DNA of 5,447 nt from Pseudoselenomonas ruminantium (GTDB taxonomy: Bacteria > Bacillota > Negativicutes > Selenomonadales > Selenomonadaceae). This document shows positions 1 to 5,447 of this stretch, one piece after another. The DNA is taken from positions 1 to 5,447 of the forward strand of contig DJYL01000005.1 of assembly GCA_002448495.1 (NCBI GenBank), in the 5' to 3' direction. The position numbers and the translations under genes were made by a program. Every line of letters begins with the position of its first letter. Position 1 is the stretch's first letter. Under the pieces are notes generated by a model that was not told the DNA's origin, did no database searches, and saw only the letters and a program-made list of their open reading frames with translations.

Positions 1-18
1 CGCTTTATCAAAGACTGA
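1..18 (+). CDS. Possible 3' end of an upstream gene
   Basis: Read from base 1, the first six codons give R-F-I-K-D followed by a TGA stop at 16-18, which could be the tail of a gene lying mostly outside the window. The 32-nt gap to the next start would suit an operon. One of the other two frames also stays open across this short stretch, so the call rests only on a plausible stop position. In related clusters another nucleoside-catabolism gene often sits here, but five residues cannot identify one. Confidence 0.25.
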   Translation, partial: RFIKD

Positions 19-30
19 TTTTATACCTAT

Positions 31-47
31 AGAAAAGAGGCTTTTCT
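31..47 (+). promoter_or_regulatory. Hairpin enclosing the pdp ribosome binding site
   Basis: AGAAAAG (31-37) and CTTTTCT (41-47) are perfect inverted 7-bp arms separated by AGG (38-40). The only good Shine-Dalgarno candidate for pdp is AGAGG (36-40), 10 nt before the ATG. Half of this site would therefore be in the stem and half in the 3-nt loop. The stem is A/U-rich and the loop minimal, so its stability is modest. If it forms, it could dampen or make conditional the translation of pdp. It lacks a following T run, so it does not look like a terminator. Confidence 0.45.
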
Positions 48-50
48 ACG

Positions 51-1373
51 ATGAGAATGTATGACCTGATTACCAAAAAGAAACACGGCGAAGTATTGAC
101 GGATGCTGAAATTCAATACATGATTGATGGCTATGTGAAGGGTGAAATCCCCGATTATCAGATGTCTTCCATGCTGATGGCTATCTGGTTCAAAGGCATG
201 AATGACCATGAAATCACCCAGCTTACCATGTGCATGGCAAAATCCGGCGATATGATTGACCTCTCCGCGATTGCCGGCAAGAAGGTTGACAAGCATTCCA
301 CGGGCGGCGTTGGCGATAAGACGACTTTGATTGTCGGGCCTATCGTGGCAGCCTGCGGCGGCAAGGTTGCTAAGATGAGCGGACGTGGCCTTGGCCATAC
401 TGGCGGTACGGTGGATAAGCTCGAATCCATTCCCGGCTACAAGACGGCGCTTGACCGCAAGGAATTCTTCGATACGGTCAATAAATGCGGCATCAGCCTT
501 ATCGGTCAGTCCGGCAATCTGGCACCTGCCGACAAGAAGCTCTATGCTCTGCGTGATGTAACGGCAACGGTTGACAGTATCCCACTGATTGCTTCTTCCA
601 TCATGAGCAAGAAGCTGGCTGCAGGCAGCGATTGCATCCTGCTCGATGTCAAAACCGGCAGCGGTGCGTTCATGAAGACGCTGGATGATTCCATTAAGCT
701 GGCACAGACTATGGTTGCCATTGGTGAAGGTGCAGGCCGCCGCACGGTTGCACTCATTACCGACATGGATACGCCGCTGGGCTTTGGCATCGGCAACAGC
801 CTCGAAGTTATCGAATCCATGGACGTGCTGAAGGGCAAAGGACCAAAAGACCTTACGGAAGTTTCCTTGCAGCTGGCTTCCAATATGCTCTATCTGGTGG
901 GCAAAGGCACGCCGGAAGAATGCCGCAAGATGGCTGAAAAAGCTATCGAGGATGGTTCTGCTTTCGAAACCTTCTGCACGATGGTTAAGGAACAGGGCGG
1001 CGATGACAGCGTACTGCGCGATTACAGCAAATTCGCTCAGGCTCCCTTCAAAGGCGAGATTAAAGCCGACAAGGATGGCTTCATCACGAAGATGAACGCA
1101 GAAGCTATCGGGGAAATGTCCGTAGTTCTGGGTGCCGGCCGCGAAACCAAGGAGAGCGATATTGACTTCTCCGCCGGCCTTATCCTGCACAAGAAGTATG
1201 GCGATGCCGTGAAGAAGGGCGATGTGCTTGTTACCCTCTACACGTCCAAGGAAGCTGCTCTGAAAGGCGCCGAGGATATGTACCGTGAAGCTGTAGTGAT
1301 TGACAGCAGCGCTCCGGAAAAGAAACCGCTGGTATATGCCCGCGTAGAAAAAGACAAAGTAGAAAAATACTAA
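51..1373 (+). CDS. pdp: Pyrimidine-nucleoside phosphorylase
   Basis: This cytoplasmic enzyme reversibly splits uridine, thymidine or deoxyuridine with phosphate into the free base and (deoxy)ribose-1-phosphate, feeding pyrimidine salvage and pentose catabolism. The 440-residue length fits the family (about 430-440). The N-terminal all-alpha segment is followed by the phosphate-binding stretch KVDKHSTGGVGDK (78-90) and the thymidine/pyrimidine phosphorylase signature KMSGRGLGHTGGT (108-120). Residues K81, R168, S183 and K187 fall where the Geobacillus enzyme has its phosphate- and base-binding residues (R168 in LYALRD, S183 and K187 in SSIMSKK). K108 replaces the methionine found in E. coli thymidine phosphorylase, and this residue is associated with accepting ribo- as well as deoxyribonucleosides. 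The C-terminal domain (about 345-440) is the usual alpha/beta PYNP domain. The ATG start matches the MRM opening of homologues and is preceded by AGAGG inside a small hairpin. It lies upstream of cdd and nupC, which act on the same substrates. Confidence 0.96.
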   Translation: MRMYDLITKKKHGEVLTDAEIQYMIDGYVKGEIPDYQMSSMLMAIWFKGMNDHEITQLTMCMAKSGDMIDLSAIAGKKVDKHSTGGVGDKTTLIVGPIVAACGGKVAKMSGRGLGHTGGTVDKLESIPGYKTALDRKEFFDTVNKCGISLIGQSGNLAPADKKLYALRDVTATVDSIPLIASSIMSKKLAAGSDCILLDVKTGSGAFMKTLDDSIKLAQTMVAIGEGAGRRTVALITDMDTPLGFGIGNSLEVIESMDVLKGKGPKDLTEVSLQLASNMLYLVGKGTPEECRKMAEKAIEDGSAFETFCTMVKEQGGDDSVLRDYSKFAQAPFKGEIKADKDGFITKMNAEAIGEMSVVLGAGRETKESDIDFSAGLILHKKYGDAVKKGDVLVTLYTSKEAALKGAEDMYREAVVIDSSAPEKKPLVYARVEKDKVEKY

Positions 1374-1388
1374 GTTTTTACAGGCGGC

Positions 1389-1410
1389 GCCCCCTGCCGT
1401 TAAAGGGGGC
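1389..1410 (+). terminator. GC-rich intergenic hairpin after pdp (weak terminator or attenuator)
   Basis: GCCCCCT (1389-1395) and AGGGGGC (1404-1410) form a perfect 7-bp stem with an 8-nt loop, 15 nt after the pdp stop. What follows is ACTGCTTTAACC, with only three consecutive Ts, so it is a poor Rho-independent terminator. It could instead reduce read-through into cdd, or protect the 3' end of a processed pdp message. The stem is visible directly; its role is inferred. Confidence 0.5.
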
Positions 1411-1449
1411 ACTGCTTTAACCAATAATTGTCATACAATTTTGTATTGA

Positions 1450-1845
<396 letters not shown>

Positions 1846-1849
1846 GTTA

Positions 1850-1879
1850 TTGACAACTATACATGGTTTGTGCAACAAT
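1850..1879 (+). promoter_or_regulatory. Candidate promoter for nupC
   Basis: A perfect TTGACA (1850-1855) is followed after 18 bp by AACAAT (1874-1879), four of six matches to TATAAT, with a TG at 1871-1872 giving an extended -10 shape. It would start transcription at about 1886, about 37 nt before the nupC ATG and inside the dyad at 1878-1895. The -35 is excellent and the -10 mediocre, so activity may depend on regulation. Confidence 0.5.
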
Positions 1880-1895
1880 AGGACATGTGTCCTAT
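1878..1895. promoter_or_regulatory. Perfect 8+8 bp dyad, candidate operator
   Basis: ATAGGACA (1878-1885) and TGTCCTAT (1888-1895) are perfect inverted arms around a central TG. The dyad overlaps the last bases of the putative -10 box and the expected transcription start, the classical position for a repressor site. I cannot assign it to a known regulator family: it does not match the familiar CcpA, LexA, Rex or B. subtilis DeoR boxes. In RNA it could also form a hairpin, but the 2-nt centre would force the inner pairs open. Confidence 0.5.
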
Positions 1896-1922
1896 ATATA
1901 AATCATAAAAGGGGAATTTATA

Positions 1923-3122
1923 ATGTTACTAGTGGTAAACTTAATCGGTGTTGCGGTGTTTTTGGGCATCGGCATCCTGCTTTCCAAGAAAAGGAATGCA
2001 ATTCAGTGGCGTTGTGTAGGTGCTCTGTTAGCGCTTAACGTATTCTTGGCATGGTTCCTGACGTCGTTTTCCATCGGGCGGGAAATCATTGTGGCGGCTG
2101 CTGCCGGCTTTAACTGGCTGATTAGTGTGGCTTATGAAGGTATTGCGTTTGCTTTCCCGGATTGGGTACATGTACCGCAGATGAACTTCTTTACGTCTGC
2201 ATTGCTGCCGATCCTCCTCGTTGTGCCGATGTTCGATATTCTGACCTATATCGGCGTTCTGCCCTTTATCATCAAATGGGTGGGCAAGGGGCTGGCTTTC
2301 CTGACGCATGCACCGAAGTTTGAATCCTTCTTCGCTATCGAAATGATGTTTTTGGGCAATACGGAAGCTCTGGCTGTATCCAGCCTGCAGCTCAAACGTA
2401 TGAAAGCTGACCGCTGCCTGACGCTGGCCATGATGTCCATGAGCTGCATCACGGCTGCTATGGTCGGTATCTACACCAAGATGATGCCCGGTGAATTCAT
2501 CATCACGGCTATTCCTTTGAACGTTATCAATGCACTTATCGTAACCAACATTCTCCATCCGGTAAAAATTACGGAAGAAGAAGATACTGTTGCCCGTGTT
2601 GATGATGATGGTGCAGAACGCGAACCGTTCTTCTCTTTCCTCGGTAACTCCATTCTGGGCGCAGGCCGTCTGGTACTCATCATCTGTGCGAATGTTATCG
2701 CCTTCGTTGCTTTGGCAAAACTCATTGATATGCTGCTCGTATTGATTCACCCGGCTATTACGCTCGAAAACATTCTGGGCTGCATCATGTTCCCGTTTGC
2801 CTGGCTTATGGGACTGGACAGCGGGGAAGCTTTCCAGCTGGCACAGTACATGGGTACGAAACTCGTTACCAATGAATTCGTCGTTATGCTGAGTGTACAG
2901 GACATCATGGGCCAGTTCAGCCAGCACATGCAGGGCGTACTCACGGTGTTTGTTACCTCCTTTGCTAACTTCTCCACGCTGGGCATGATTATCGGCTGCT
3001 TCAAGGGTCTGGTAGATGACGACAAGAACCAGCTCATCTCCCGCAATGTCGGTTACATGCTTCTGTCCGGTATTCTCGTATCCCTGCTGTCCGCAGGTAT
3101 TGCCGGCCTGTTCATTTGGTAA
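1923..3122 (+). CDS. nupC: Concentrative nucleoside transporter (CNT/NupC family)
   Basis: This integral membrane symporter imports nucleosides using a proton or sodium gradient. The 399 residues match the usual bacterial CNT length. Hydrophobic segments lie near residues 1-20, 30-47, 55-78, 92-117, 164-185, 192-211, 243-275, 283-298, 335-358 and 376-398. Three CNT hallmarks are present: FLGNTEALA (143-151) in the first re-entrant hairpin, GTKLVTNEFV (311-320) in the second, and SFANFSTLG (346-354) in the following helix. E148, E318, N349 and F347 line up with nucleoside-contacting residues of the Vibrio cholerae CNT structure. A strongly acidic cytoplasmic loop occupies about 217-234. The ATG at 1923 is supported by AAAGGGG (1908-1914), 8 nt away. 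It lies 77 nt after cdd, with its own candidate promoter and operator, and a strong terminator follows. The context suggests pyrimidine nucleosides as substrates, but the exact specificity and the coupling ion cannot be read from sequence. Confidence 0.93.
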   Translation: MLLVVNLIGVAVFLGIGILLSKKRNAIQWRCVGALLALNVFLAWFLTSFSIGREIIVAAAAGFNWLISVAYEGIAFAFPDWVHVPQMNFFTSALLPILLVVPMFDILTYIGVLPFIIKWVGKGLAFLTHAPKFESFFAIEMMFLGNTEALAVSSLQLKRMKADRCLTLAMMSMSCITAAMVGIYTKMMPGEFIITAIPLNVINALIVTNILHPVKITEEEDTVARVDDDGAEREPFFSFLGNSILGAGRLVLIICANVIAFVALAKLIDMLLVLIHPAITLENILGCIMFPFAWLMGLDSGEAFQLAQYMGTKLVTNEFVVMLSVQDIMGQFSQHMQGVLTVFVTSFANFSTLGMIIGCFKGLVDDDKNQLISRNVGYMLLSGILVSLLSAGIAGLFIW

Positions 3123-3130
3123 ATCTCACA

Positions 3131-3159
3131 AAAGCCTTCCATAACGGAGGGCTTTTTTT
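3131..3159 (+). terminator. Strong Rho-independent terminator after nupC
   Basis: AAAGCCTTCC (3131-3140) pairs with GGAGGGCTTT (3146-3155) over 10 bp with a single G:U wobble and a 5-nt loop. The run of seven Ts covers 3153-3159. It begins 8 nt after the nupC stop codon and ends the nucleoside-salvage unit. Confidence 0.93.
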
Positions 3160-3176
3160 GTACGAAAATATTTTCC

Positions 3177-3205
3177 TAGTAAATGATGGACTGGGGCGGT
3201 ATAAT
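3177..3205 (+). promoter_or_regulatory. Candidate promoter for the HAD-PHP gene pair
   Basis: A perfect TATAAT (3200-3205) sits 35 nt before the GTG start, just after the nupC terminator, where a new promoter is needed. With a 17-bp spacer the -35 position reads TAGTAA (3177-3182), three of six matches, so the -35 is weak. Predicted transcription starts near 3212, giving a leader of about 29 nt. Confidence 0.5.
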
Positions 3206-3240
3206 GAAATAAATACTTTCAATGATGACGAGGTGGTTGT

Positions 3241-4047
3241 GTGATAAAACTTATCATGTCGGATATGGATGGTACGCTCTTAGATGAAAATGGGCAGTTG
3301 CCGGCTGGTTTTGCCGATATTGCCCGGCAGCTCAAGGAAAAAGGGGTTATCTTTGCGCCGTGCTCCGGGCGGCAGTATTATTCCCTGCTGGACACGTTCA
3401 AGGGTTATGAGGATGATTTCCTGTTTTTGGCGGAAAATGGCACGATGGTACGCCATCATGGGAAGGAACTTTTTTCCAGTACGATGCGGCGTCCTTTAGG
3501 GCTGAAAGCACTGCAGGCCACGGCTGATTTGCCGGGAATTTACGAGGTATTCTGCGGGAAAAAGGATGCTTATGTGTGCAAGAACCGCATGACGGACGAA
3601 TTTGCAGCAGAGCTGCATAAATATTATACTCATTCGGCTGTAGTGGACAGCTGGGCAGACGTGGACGATGATATGATAAAGGCCTCTTTTTTCGATGCCA
3701 CGGGCAAGGCTGGGGAACGGATTATGCCGGCTTTGCAGAAATTCGCCGGCCCTTTCCAGATTGCCTTGTCCAGTGATTACTGGGTAGATGTGATGAATTT
3801 TGACATCAACAAGGGCATTGCTATCCAGCAGGTACAAAAAAAGCTGCATATTGCGCCCGTAGAGTGCGCCGCTTTTGGGGATTTCATGAACGATGCCGAG
3901 ATGATGAGTTCGGTTTATTATAGCTTTGCTATGGAGAATGCTCACCCCAAAATCAAGGAGCTGGCCCGCTATCAAACGGCCAGCAACCGGGAGCATGGTG
4001 TTTTGCAGGGCATTCAGAAGCTGATTGATGACGGATTATGCGGGTGA
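3241..4047 (+). CDS. HAD-superfamily phosphatase, Cof type (class C2 cap)
   Basis: A predicted cytoplasmic magnesium-dependent phosphatase acting on small phosphorylated metabolites such as sugar phosphates. All four HAD motifs are present: I, DMDGTLLD (8-15), with nucleophile D8 and acid/base D10; II, S42 in CSGR; III, K191 in NKG; IV, GDFMND (213-218), with D214 and D218 holding the metal. The long insert between motifs II and III (about 85-180) is the C2-type cap of Cof/YidA/YwtE relatives. The 268-residue length is normal for the group. The start is GTG at 3241, preceded by GAGG (3230-3233) with 7 nt spacing and followed immediately by the expected beta strand IKLIMSDMDG. The next gene begins 9 nt after its stop. 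Codons such as CGG and GGG are more frequent than in the salvage genes, suggesting lower expression. The natural substrate is unknown. Confidence 0.92.
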   Translation: MIKLIMSDMDGTLLDENGQLPAGFADIARQLKEKGVIFAPCSGRQYYSLLDTFKGYEDDFLFLAENGTMVRHHGKELFSSTMRRPLGLKALQATADLPGIYEVFCGKKDAYVCKNRMTDEFAAELHKYYTHSAVVDSWADVDDDMIKASFFDATGKAGERIMPALQKFAGPFQIALSSDYWVDVMNFDINKGIAIQQVQKKLHIAPVECAAFGDFMNDAEMMSSVYYSFAMENAHPKIKELARYQTASNREHGVLQGIQKLIDDGLCG

Positions 4048-4056
4048 GGTGAGATT

Positions 4057-4905
4057 ATGCGGGCAGATTATCATATGCACTTTGAAAAAGGCTCTTATGA
4101 TGAGGACTGGGTGGAAGGTTTTTTCCATCAGGCAAAGCTTTTAGGCTTAGAGGAAATCGGTATTTCCGAGCATTCCCATACTTTTCCGGAATTTGAAAGC
4201 CTCTACTATGATGATTTGATTCTGGACGACAGCTTCATCGGCCAGTTTCAGAAAAAATGGCTCAAGACCAATAAGTTCAAATACACCTTGGACGAATACT
4301 TTGCCTTTATGGCAAAACTCAAGAAAAAACACAAGGTCAAAACCGGCATTGAGGTCTGCAATTTTCAGAATCAGGATGCTGTGCGGGATATTCTAAAGGA
4401 CTATGCCTTTGACTATGTGATTGGCTCGGTGCATTTTCTGAACGGCTGGGCCTATGATTCGTCGGAAATCATGGCGCAGTGGGATGAGGAAGATTTGGCA
4501 GATGTGTACGAGGAATATACGCAGGAAGTAGAGAAATTGGCGGCTTCCGGCCTCTATGATGTATTGGGGCATCCCTATAATATCCGCCTGTTCCACTACA
4601 TTCCCGAATTTGATGCTACACCCTATCTTATACGGGCGGCAGCGGCCCTCAAGAAGGCCAATATGGTGGTGGATGTCAATACGGGAACCTTCTACCGCTA
4701 TCCTATCGCCGAGATTACGCCGTATTACAAGTTCATGCGGGTCGCTTCCAAAGAGGGCTTGCCGATTGTCATTACCTCCGATGCTCATAAGCCGGAGGAT
4801 TGCGGTGCCTATCATGACGAGGCCGTGAACTATGCCCGTTCCTATGGCTATGATAAGACCATCAGATTCACCCAGCGTCAGCGGGAAGTTGTGCCACTGG
4901 AATAA
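4057..4905 (+). CDS. PHP-domain phosphoesterase, histidinol-phosphatase-like
   Basis: A predicted metal-dependent phosphoesterase of the PHP superfamily, in the branch that includes the HisK/HisJ-type histidinol-phosphatases. The metal-ligand pattern is complete: H6 and H8 in DYHMH, E38-H39-x-H41 in ISEHSH, E99 in GIEV, H126 in GSVHF, H172 in LGHP, and D242 and H244 in TSDAH. The closing ITSDAHKPEDCG (239-250) is the characteristic end of this branch. The 282-residue length fits. In many histidinol-phosphatases the GH motif continues to an aspartate; here it reads GHPYN, so one usual residue is different. The ATG at 4057 is preceded by GAGGTGAG (4046-4053), which overlaps the upstream HAD stop (TGA, 4045-4047); this implies translational coupling. 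No other histidine-biosynthesis gene is in view, so histidinol phosphate is possible but not established. Other sugar or nucleotide phosphates are alternatives. Confidence 0.88.
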   Translation: MRADYHMHFEKGSYDEDWVEGFFHQAKLLGLEEIGISEHSHTFPEFESLYYDDLILDDSFIGQFQKKWLKTNKFKYTLDEYFAFMAKLKKKHKVKTGIEVCNFQNQDAVRDILKDYAFDYVIGSVHFLNGWAYDSSEIMAQWDEEDLADVYEEYTQEVEKLAASGLYDVLGHPYNIRLFHYIPEFDATPYLIRAAAALKKANMVVDVNTGTFYRYPIAEITPYYKFMRVASKEGLPIVITSDAHKPEDCGAYHDEAVNYARSYGYDKTIRFTQRQREVVPLE

Positions 4906-4908
4906 AGT

Positions 4909-4939
4909 GCAGCCGCCCTCTTAGGGGGAGGGCGGCTGC
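4909..4939 (+). terminator. GC-rich 12-bp hairpin after the PHP gene
   Basis: GCAGCCGCCCTC (4909-4920) and GAGGGCGGCTGC (4928-4939) form a perfect 12-bp stem with a 7-nt loop, 3 nt after the stop codon. The following bases are TAAAATAATC, with no T run, and the minus-strand side has only three Ts. It would be a very stable 3' end structure and probably ends the two-gene message, but it is not a canonical intrinsic terminator. Confidence 0.6.
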
Positions 4940-4954
4940 TAAAATAATCAGACT

Positions 4955-4968
4955 ATAAAATATTTTAT
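4955..4968. promoter_or_regulatory. Perfect 14-bp A/T palindrome upstream of the -35 box
   Basis: ATAAAATATTTTAT (4955-4968) is a perfect palindrome of seven plus seven bases ending 7 bp before the TTGACA. Its centre lies about 50 bp before the predicted transcription start. It may be an UP element contacted by the RNA polymerase alpha subunit, or an activator or repressor site. Confidence 0.4.
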
Positions 4969-4975
4969 CAACATA

Positions 4976-5004
4976 TTGACAAACAGGAAGCAGTGGAGTA
5001 GAAT
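4976..5004 (+). promoter_or_regulatory. Strong sigma-70/sigma-A type promoter
   Basis: TTGACA (4976-4981) is a perfect -35, followed after exactly 17 bp by TAGAAT (4999-5004), five of six matches to the -10 consensus. It lies in the gap after the PHP-gene hairpin and points towards the partial gene at 5248. Transcription should begin near 5011, leaving a long untranslated leader. It is the best promoter in the window. Confidence 0.82.
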
Positions 5005-5010
5005 AAGGGT

Positions 5011-5247
5011 GTATCAGTAATTGAAGTTCATATGCAGAACTGAAAAGAATCTGAAAATTTTTCCATATTTTCATCAGAAAGACCTTAAGTATTTTCAGAA
5101 AATATCGATATACTTTGTAGAAGGAGCTCAAGAAGCAAGTTACAGGGGATTGTACTTGCAGTGACGGGCTGGCGGGAAAACTGAGGATGGTTATTCCATC
5201 AATAGTCAGTGCATGTCACGAGTTTTTGATACAAGGAGAGATATATC
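5011..5247 (+). promoter_or_regulatory. Long structured 5' leader, candidate cis-regulatory RNA
   Basis: No gene can be supported between the promoter and the ATG at 5248, so the message should carry about 235 nt of leader. The first half is A/T-rich. There TCTGAAAAT (5050-5058) can pair perfectly with ATTTTCAGA (5091-5099), or nearly as well with the closer copy ATTTTCATCAGA (5067-5078), giving two exclusive folds. The second half has helix A, GCAAG plus TACA (5135-5144, one bulged T) with TGTA plus CTTGC (5151-5159). One base later comes helix B, built of GTGAC/GTCAC (5161-5165, 5215-5219), ACTGA/TCAGT (5180-5184, 5206-5210) and GATGG/CCATC (5186-5190, 5196-5200). T5 follows at 5223-5227. 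The gene's AAGGAG (5233-5238) comes next. It does not resemble a riboswitch or T-box I can name. Confidence 0.5.
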
Positions 5248-5447
5248 ATGAAAGTACAAATTTGTTCGCAATGGATGGAAGAAGTTTTTATCCCTGTTCG
5301 CGTCAAACAGTTCACCAAGGCTGCGAAACTCTTAGGTTATAGCGACTTTAAGGATTATGCAGGTGGAAATGACATGGACGACCTGGTTCAGATGGGCCGC
5401 AAGTCTGCTGAACGGCAGGTAGTAGCCGATTGGCTCGATGGCCGTGG
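5248..5447 (+). CDS. Uncharacterised protein, 5' part (runs off the window)
   Basis: The frame opens with ATG at 5248 and stays open for 66 codons to the window edge. AAGGAG (5233-5238) lies 9 nt upstream, and an in-frame TGA at 5227-5229 rules out a longer N-terminus in this frame. The visible part begins MKVQICSQWMEE and continues with a basic/hydrophobic stretch (VRVKQFTKAAKLLGY, 18-32), then an acidic region around 41-46 (NDMDDL) and a probable helix (about 46-62). There is no signal peptide or membrane segment, so it is likely cytoplasmic. It has two tryptophans and one cysteine in the visible part, and I see no motif that I can assign to a family. The strong promoter and perfect ribosome site suggest good expression under some conditions. 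A function cannot be proposed from this fragment. Confidence 0.8.
   Translation, partial: MKVQICSQWMEEVFIPVRVKQFTKAAKLLGYSDFKDYAGGNDMDDLVQMGRKSAERQVVADWLDGR

Noticed and set aside
27..1424. A 465-codon open frame on the minus strand across pdp
   Set aside because: It is fully antisense to a clear pyrimidine-nucleoside phosphorylase, shows no family motif, and arises from the third-position bias of the real gene.
1850..2038. A 62-codon plus-strand frame before and inside nupC
   Set aside because: It overlaps the nupC promoter region and coding start in another frame, lacks a good ribosome site, and its product resembles no protein I know.
2028..2927. A 299-codon minus-strand frame across nupC
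   Set aside because: Antisense shadow of a well-supported transporter; the translation is rich in His, Gln and Arg, with no recognisable domain or ribosome site.
5102..5111. Perfect palindrome ATATCGATAT
   Set aside because: Ten bases of A/T-rich symmetry are common by chance, and nothing nearby supports an operator role.
5085..5114. A second promoter using TATACT (5109-5114)
   Set aside because: The -10 is good, but the -35 position reads TTAAGT (5085-5090) with an 18-bp spacer, only three matches. It cannot be excluded but is much weaker than the promoter at 4976-5004.
4868..5131. An 87-codon minus-strand frame in the leader region
   Set aside because: It runs through a perfect GC-rich hairpin and the opposing strong promoter, and its product is low-complexity and A/T-driven.
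5121..5160. AAGGAG at 5121-5126 as the ribosome site of a leader peptide
   Set aside because: No ATG, GTG or TTG occurs at a workable distance; the nearest TTG, at 5150, is more than 20 nt away.

Overview
The window looks like an ordinary chromosomal segment from a low-to-mid GC bacterium of the Firmicutes (Bacillota) type. The evidence is strong purine-rich Shine-Dalgarno sites before almost every gene, GTG starts on two genes, a pyrimidine-nucleoside phosphorylase of the Bacillus/Geobacillus kind, and a small zinc cytidine deaminase whose active-site numbering coincides with the B. subtilis enzyme. The mixed codon use and the gene content would fit a Negativicutes genus such as Selenomonas or a relative, but that is an inference from general appearance. 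No mobile elements, CRISPR arrays, tRNA or rRNA genes were seen. All genes lie on the + strand.

Region 1 (1-3159) is a pyrimidine-nucleoside uptake and salvage cluster. After what may be the last codons of an upstream gene come pdp (51-1373), cdd (1465-1845) and a CNT-family nucleoside transporter, nupC (1923-3122), closed by a strong intrinsic terminator (3131-3159). The logic is simple: NupC imports nucleosides with a cation, Cdd turns cytidine and deoxycytidine into uridine and deoxyuridine, and Pdp splits uridine or thymidine with phosphate into free base and (deoxy)ribose-1-phosphate. The cluster is not tightly packed. A GC-rich hairpin lies between pdp and cdd. The gap before nupC holds a promoter-like sequence overlapped by a perfect 8+8 bp dyad, so nupC may be separately controlled.

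Region 2 (about 3160-4939) is a two-gene unit: a Cof-type HAD phosphatase (3241-4047) and a PHP-domain phosphoesterase related to histidinol-phosphatase (4057-4905). They are separated by only 9 nt, and the second gene's ribosome site overlaps the first gene's stop. A TATAAT box precedes the pair and a 12-bp GC-rich hairpin follows it. Both are hydrolases with unknown substrates.

Region 3 (4940-5447) is the part least explained by known families. A near-consensus promoter (TTGACA, 17 bp, TAGAAT), preceded by a perfect 14-bp A/T palindrome, drives a predicted leader of about 235 nt. This leader contains two mutually exclusive hairpins and then a stacked pair of hairpins ending in a T5 run about 20 nt before the start of a gene I do not recognise (5248 to the window edge). 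This leader is the best candidate for an undescribed regulatory element here, although its function cannot be read from the sequence alone.
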